Below, piece by piece: positions 59,920 to 64,000 of a DNA stretch of 64,000 nucleotides. The stretch is from Channallabes apus. Lineage: Eukaryota; Chordata; Actinopteri; Siluriformes; Clariidae. A program made the position numbers and the translations under genes. Location: NCBI GenBank assembly GCA_030522415.1, contig CM060121.1, forward strand, positions 17,163,642 to 17,227,641, read 5' to 3'. How positions within the stretch are numbered: the first letter of the stretch is position 1; every line of letters begins with the position of its first letter. The notes under the pieces are model-generated. The model worked only from the letters and a program-made list of their open reading frames with translations, ran no database searches and was not told the origin of the DNA.

Positions 59920-60882
59920 GTGAACATGGTGGCACCAGAGAGGGCATCCAGGGTGAGTTGGTGAGCGGCAGAGGGTGACGATTTTTGATAGTGATTTTGT
60001 TTAGCCCTCGATAGTCGACACACAGACGAAGTTCGCTCCCTTTCTTCTTTACGAAGAAGAACCCCGCGGCTGCAGGTGATGAGGATGGTCAGATGGTACC
60101 ATGTCAGAGAGCACTGGCGACTTATTCTTCCATCACCTTGGTCTAGTTGTTGGAAAGAGAGTAGAGGTGGAAACTGGGGGGGGGGGGTATGTGTTAGAAC
60201 CTGGCTGGAGTTCAATAGCCAAATCATAGGGACGGTGAGGTGGTAGGTGGCTGGCGCGTCGTTTGCAAAAAACCTCAGCCAGGTCCCGATAGGGCGGAGG
60301 GATTGCGTGGATGTCGACGTCGGGGGCCTCGGACTCCGTGGAACACGTCCCAGCCTGAGGCAGTAGGCATAGTTCGGTGCAGGTCGGCCCCCACTGAAGG
60401 ATCCGGCTTTGTGTCCAGGAAATCAGGGGGTCGTGTTTAAGTAGCCAGGGGTATCTGAGGATGAGAGGTGGAGAGGAGATGGGGGTGAGATGAAATTTAA
60501 TCTGTTCTTGATGCTGGCTGAGGTTGAGAGTGATGAATTGGGTTTGTTGGGTGATGGGGCTGGATGAAAGGGGCCGACCGTCGACGGAAGTGATCTTAAC
60601 TGGCTGGGATAACGCCTCAATCTTTACCCCCAACTCTTTGGCGTACGTAGAGTCAATGAAGTTACCCGCGGCACCGGAATCGATGAACGCGGTACTTTTG
60701 ACCCGCTTGTGGCCAAGGTGGAGGGTTACCTGAACCGTAAGGCAGGAAGTGGTGGTCTCGGTCGTAGCGGAGAGGTGGATGGTGCCCGGTGAGTCTCTCC
60801 TGTCATTCACCGGGGCTGGGCGTTTCCCGGACGGAATGGGCAGGTCGCCCGGTGGTGTGCCGCTGATCCACAATAGGCACAC
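59920..60882 (-). pseudogene. Gypsy protease and proximal RT region, broken
   Basis: From 60882 to 60133 one frame holds the protease, with the active-site triplet in [13 protein letters not shown], then a linker ending at the [10 protein letters not shown] segment that opens the RT. At 60176-60187 a run of twelve C on the minus strand breaks the frame. Beyond it, pieces of the RT fingers (FFFVKKK-like, DYRGLN-like, NRHPLPL-like) are readable only in alternating frames between about 60120 and 59930, so there are at least two more shifts and small deletions before the MITE. Confidence 0.88.
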
Positions 60883-61100
60883 AATCCTTCGCGGTAGCGT
60901 CTCTCGCGTTCCGCCACGGTCAGGGAGGCGCGCCCTAGTTGCATGGGTTCCCCGGCTTCGGTGTCAAGGTTCCAGAATTCTGCGGTATAGCGACTCACAG
61001 ACACTCCTCCCTGTCGCAGGTGGTAGAGCTTTGTGTCGGTCTCCACCTCGCCCGCGGGGTGTTCAAAGGTGAGTTTAAGCTGGCTGAGTGCGCATGACAA
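60807..61100 (-). pseudogene. Gypsy gag remnant with zinc knuckle
   Basis: 97 codons. The start ([13 protein letters not shown]... [18 protein letters not shown]) is gag capsid-like. It then jumps from FWNLDTEAG to [27 protein letters not shown], so most of capsid is deleted. The knuckle [14 protein letters not shown] fits C-x2-C-x4-H-x4-C, the nucleic-acid-binding motif. The ATG that opens this frame lies in the 18 bases of LTR sequence, so the frame is an LTR-gag fusion, not a natural start. Gag ends at 60807 and protease continues in another frame, as usual for such elements. Confidence 0.88.
61082..61099 (-). repeat. 18-base remnant of the 5' LTR
   Basis: On the minus strand TGTCATGCGCACTCAGCC matches the first 18 bases of the 3' LTR (TGTCATGTGCACTCAGCC) with one difference and lies directly beside the ATATT duplication. 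Gag sequence follows immediately, so the other about 350 bases of LTR and the whole leader are gone. Confidence 0.8.
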
Positions 61101-61104
61101 TATT

Positions 61105-62279
61105 TTATTATTTCTTTAGCAAATTAACACAGGTCTCAGGGGTTCCCCAAAATCTGACTGTTAATGCCCTAGCTGAAATATCCCTCAGATAATGCATTTT
61201 TTTTCATACCTCCAAATGCACTGGTTCAGTGTTAATGTAAATGAGCTACAGATGAGCCACACCACACCAGAAAAGTGTAGAGCTCAGCAACAAGCAGGGG
61301 GAAAGTATCTTCTTATACTGTATGAGGTGAAAAAAACAGGAATGATGTGGGGGGGGGGGGGGGAGTGCTAAAACAGGGAATGTATTGCACTTTTTTCTGT
61401 TCCTTCATTGCTATTTTTTTATACACACACTGTTGACCCAGCTGAATGTATAAAAATCACAAAAAAGTGAATTTTGCATAATAGGTTGTCACTGGCAAAT
61501 TGTTGTGGTGTAAGGATGTGTGTTTTTAGAAAGTAGTTTTTAGTTAATCTTATTTAACCTTTCATGTTTTATTCCTTACATAGCATCATAGCATTCCTAA
61601 GACTGGGCCTCTTCACAGCTTAAAAGCAACTACATAAATAAAAAATATTTTCTTTTTGCTCATCCTGTGTTCTCACCTCAAGACCTGCATTCACACTGTA
61701 TTAATTTAGAGAAATCTGTGTTTTGTTCTCACAATGTCTTTGCTTTATATTTCATTTAATATTAGTTTAAGACAATAAATGTGTAATATAGTGCATGTTA
61801 GTTTTGTTTCTAGAATACATGGGAAGTTATGGAGCCCTTGGCTACTGAGTAGATGGCTTCTGCACCTACCAACCAATTTTTTATTTATTAATTTTAATAA
61901 ACTGTTGGGTAAGGTTGTGTTTCACCTCAAAAGTTACAGAGACAAACAGTTCTAGAGCTAGTATCTTTTAACTTTGACTTTTTTTTTGACATAATGCTTT
62001 TTTAAATCTTGTTAAAATATTTATTTTTTTGTAGTCATTTTTGTAGTTATTTATAGATGACTCTTATTTTATATTCACAATGAAAATGTTTTAATACGTA
62101 GCATATACATGTAATATTTAGACTCTTTTGGCTTTTGGGGGGGTGCTATAAAAACTCAAAAACTCGTGAAAACTGACAGATAGGTTGGAATCTGCTGCCA
62201 TTAGGATGCCTCACATGAGATTTTGTTGCATAGCTCATACACACTTGCATGTACTGTATTGTATGCACGTGAAACCTGG
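61105..62279. other. Unique sequence with a G15 tract
   Basis: Fifteen consecutive G at 61349-61363. The remainder is AT-rich, with no gene or repeat recognised. Confidence 0.45.
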
Positions 62280-62815
62280 TACACATTTAGAGCTCATTGA
62301 GCTGAACAAATTTCTCATTGCATGGGCTCAACTCAACAGGAAGTCAGTTATTTTGTGTCGTTTGCCAAAGCACACTTGATGGTTTTTGATATAACTCCTA
62401 CGAGGGGATTTATACGATCGCCACCAAACCAGGCCTACAGTATGTGATCTGAAGAAACTGAGGATGCAAAATTGTAGAGGGATTTTTGATATCTCAAACA
62501 GGTCAGCCATGCTGAAAAGTGGTTAATAACTTTCTGTGGGACATCATATTGAGTGACATCACATTCAGTGACATCACATTGAGGGACATCACATTAAGTG
62601 ACCACATACTGTAGGTTGATGCTTTTTTCCGGCATCTGGGGCTTTTTGGAGTTCCAAACATAAAATTTCCCCTTTTCTAAAATTATGTCATAGTAGTGTT
62701 GGCATATCCCCTTAAATGCATATGCTCACTGTGCCCGCTGTCTTTCTGGTGTGCCCGGGTGGCAGTGGTGCAGAGTGCTTGGACCCACACATTGGTGCTT
62801 GCAAGTATATAATTT
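62280..62815. repeat. Probable mid-repetitive sequence of unknown class
   Basis: Phrases such as TTTTGTGTCGTTTGCCAAAG, GGGATTTTTGATATCTC and TGTGCCCGGGTGGCAGTGG, followed by GCTTGCAAGTATATAATTTA, recall a repeated sequence found in many fish genomes, but I cannot assign it to a transposon class and see no ends. Within it, about 62537-62604 holds four imperfect copies of GTGACATCACATTGAG. Confidence 0.35.
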
Positions 62816-62841
62816 AATTTATATATGTTTCATTTTTACTA

Positions 62842-62890
62842 TTATTAATAGTAGTACTAATAGTAGTAATAGCAGTAATAGTAGTAATAT
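62842..62890 (+). repeat. Trinucleotide repeat (TAG/TAA)n
   Basis: Interrupted AGTAGT/AATAGT units of about 49 bases. Confidence 0.85.
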
Positions 62891-63568
62891 GTATAAATGT
62901 AAAAATATGAAAGACAGTATATTTATACAACATTTAGTTCAAACCGAGTAAATTGATTGTTCATTTTGTGAATGCTGATAAAAAGTATGACAAATATTAT
63001 TATTGGAACTATACTGTATGAATCACGTCACATAACAGGTGTTCTAATAATTGTTAACCCCTAAACAAGGGTACTACTTGGTGTGTGAATCAAGGGCATT
63101 GCACTTCCCTACGGTGAAATAGAAATGAAGTCTTGCAAGTTTCTTAGGACTGTCCACCACCATGGTTTATATAGTAGGCGGTCTAGCTTATCCAAGGTCT
63201 ATTCCCACCTTGATTTTGGTGTTAGCAGTGATACAAGTCAGACAACCCTGATCAGGACGAAGCAGTTACTGAAGATGAATGAACATTTAGGATGTATCCC
63301 ATAAAAGGCATATTCCTGAATGATGTTAATGGAGTGCCTCGATTGTGTCAGGCTGTGACAGCACACAAGGTAGTAGTGGAAGCCTTTTGATGTTGAGATA
63401 TTTGATGAATGTCAAATTACACAAATAGGAATAAGGAAGAAAACAAAAACAAGAATAGAGCATCTAAATAAATACTCATTTCAGTAATAAGCACCTGATT
63501 GACATTGACTCAGCATGCCTTTTCACATCTATTCAAATCAAATCCTAGACAAACACACACACAAAAAA

Positions 63569-63569
<1 letters not shown>
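62891..63569. other. Unique sequence, possible SINE tail relic
   Basis: No gene. GATCAGGACGAAGCAGTTAC followed by TGAAGATGAATGAAC at about 63251-63285 resembles the tail of a V-SINE-related repeat, much decayed. Confidence 0.4.

Positions 63570-63638
<69 letters not shown>
63570..63638 (+). repeat. Microsatellite (AT)n
   Basis: About 69 bases of pure AT. Self-complementary, so it can form a hairpin or cruciform. Confidence 0.97.
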
Positions 63639-63640
<2 letters not shown>

Positions 63641-64000
63641 TTATTCTGCGGGGACATGCACATACACAAACTCTCCTAATATAGTCATGGTTCCACCTGT
63701 CATTTCACACAGACATAAAAACTCACAGGCAGATGGCCACCCAAGAACCTCACAGCTGGTTTAAAGGAAATGAGTGCATTTCCTCCACCTTCAGAAGTGT
63801 GCAGTTCCTCCACAGCAGAAGTGTGTGTTTGTGTGGGGGTGAAGTAGTGACACATATCTGTCTTTATGGTCACACCTACTGATTTCCTCTCACCGTTACC
63901 GAACAAGGGCTGACTTGCATGTCAGATCCATATTAACTCGGGTAAGAGGTGAGAAATTCTGAATTCTGAGTTCAATAGACATGCCACTGTATTAAACAAC
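63639..64000. other. Unique non-coding sequence
   Basis: No gene or repeat seen up to the window edge. Confidence 0.45.

Larger units (their letters stand above)
57024..61104 (-). mobile_element. Ty3/Gypsy chromovirus (Sushi-like), degenerate
   Basis: The element runs 57029-61099 on the minus strand with a perfect 5-bp duplication, ATATT, at 57024-57028 and 61100-61104. Order on the minus strand: an 18-base remnant of the 5' LTR, gag end with zinc knuckle, protease, reverse transcriptase, RNase H, integrase, chromodomain, polypurine tract (AGGGGGGTAC, 57399-57408), and a complete 3' LTR (57029-57398). A chromodomain at the integrase end marks chromoviruses, and in fish the Sushi group is the usual one. 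Gag, integrase and RT have internal deletions, stops and frameshifts, and a MITE interrupts the RT (59317-59919). It has no promoter LTR in place and cannot be autonomous. Confidence 0.93.

Noticed and set aside
62842..62951. Possible CRISPR-like or other regularly spaced array
   Set aside because: Only an interrupted trinucleotide repeat; no spacers and the genome is vertebrate.

Overview
This is vertebrate, almost certainly ray-finned fish (teleost) DNA. The evidence is the repeat content: DANA/Mermaid-like V-SINEs, Rex3-like and CR1/L2/Rex1-group LINEs, several fish-type Tc1-like transposons, a Sushi-type chromodomain Ty3/Gypsy element, Tol2-style hAT derivatives, and many long (CA)n/(TG)n tracts. 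The repertoire would fit a catfish-like fish, but the species cannot be fixed from the sequence alone. I found no host protein-coding gene, no tRNA, rRNA or other RNA gene, and no CRISPR array or operon. The window reads as intergenic or deep intronic sequence, AT-rich and studded with transposable elements. The only long intact reading frame is a 340-codon Tc1-type transposase (47652-48674).

Layout. 1-5.6 kb: mostly unique sequence. 5.6-15 kb: a V-SINE with 13-bp target duplications; a CR1/Rex1-group LINE nested in a Tc1-like relic; a deleted Tc1-like copy with terminal repeats (9072-10442); a mariner remnant; two head-to-tail Tc1 relics. 15.8-17.1 kb: hAT-type element, copy A. 18.4-23.6 kb: two MITEs, a second V-SINE with 13-bp duplications, and a possible solo LTR. 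23.6-29.2 kb: largely unique, with the best candidates for conserved regulatory DNA (about 25.5-26.2 kb). 29.2-30.7 kb and 43.2-45.1 kb: two copies of a CACTA-like family rich in ACCGTAAAA/TTTACGGT palindromes, both carrying the same truncated V-SINE. 38.9-40.3 kb: hAT-type element, copy B, opposite in orientation to copy A.

47.3-48.9 kb: Tc1-like element with both terminal repeats, TA flanks and an intact DD34E transposase. 49.1-51.1 kb: a MITE split by a Rex3-like LINE that has lost its catalytic DD. 52.3-53.4 kb: 3' end of an L2-like LINE. 54.7-57 kb: mariner and Tc1 relics and a tRNA-type SINE. 57.0-61.1 kb: Ty3/Gypsy chromovirus on the minus strand, bounded by 5-bp duplications (ATATT), with almost no 5' LTR, internal deletions, stops and frameshifts, and a PIF/Harbinger-like MITE with TTA duplications in the reverse transcriptase. 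61.1-64 kb: unique sequence and minor repeats.

The elements mostly act as independent parasites. Clear dependencies are nesting (LINE in MITE, MITE in Gypsy, SINE in CACTA-like) and non-autonomous copies that would need a transposase from elsewhere. The most unusual pieces are the two hAT-type elements, whose shared core looks like a promoter (a cAMP-response-element palindrome, a TATA-like box in one copy, then a transcript-like stretch), and the Gypsy copy whose 5' LTR seems to have been lost by joining its first 18 bases to gag. Family names rest on remembered motifs and terminal sequences; no database search was made.
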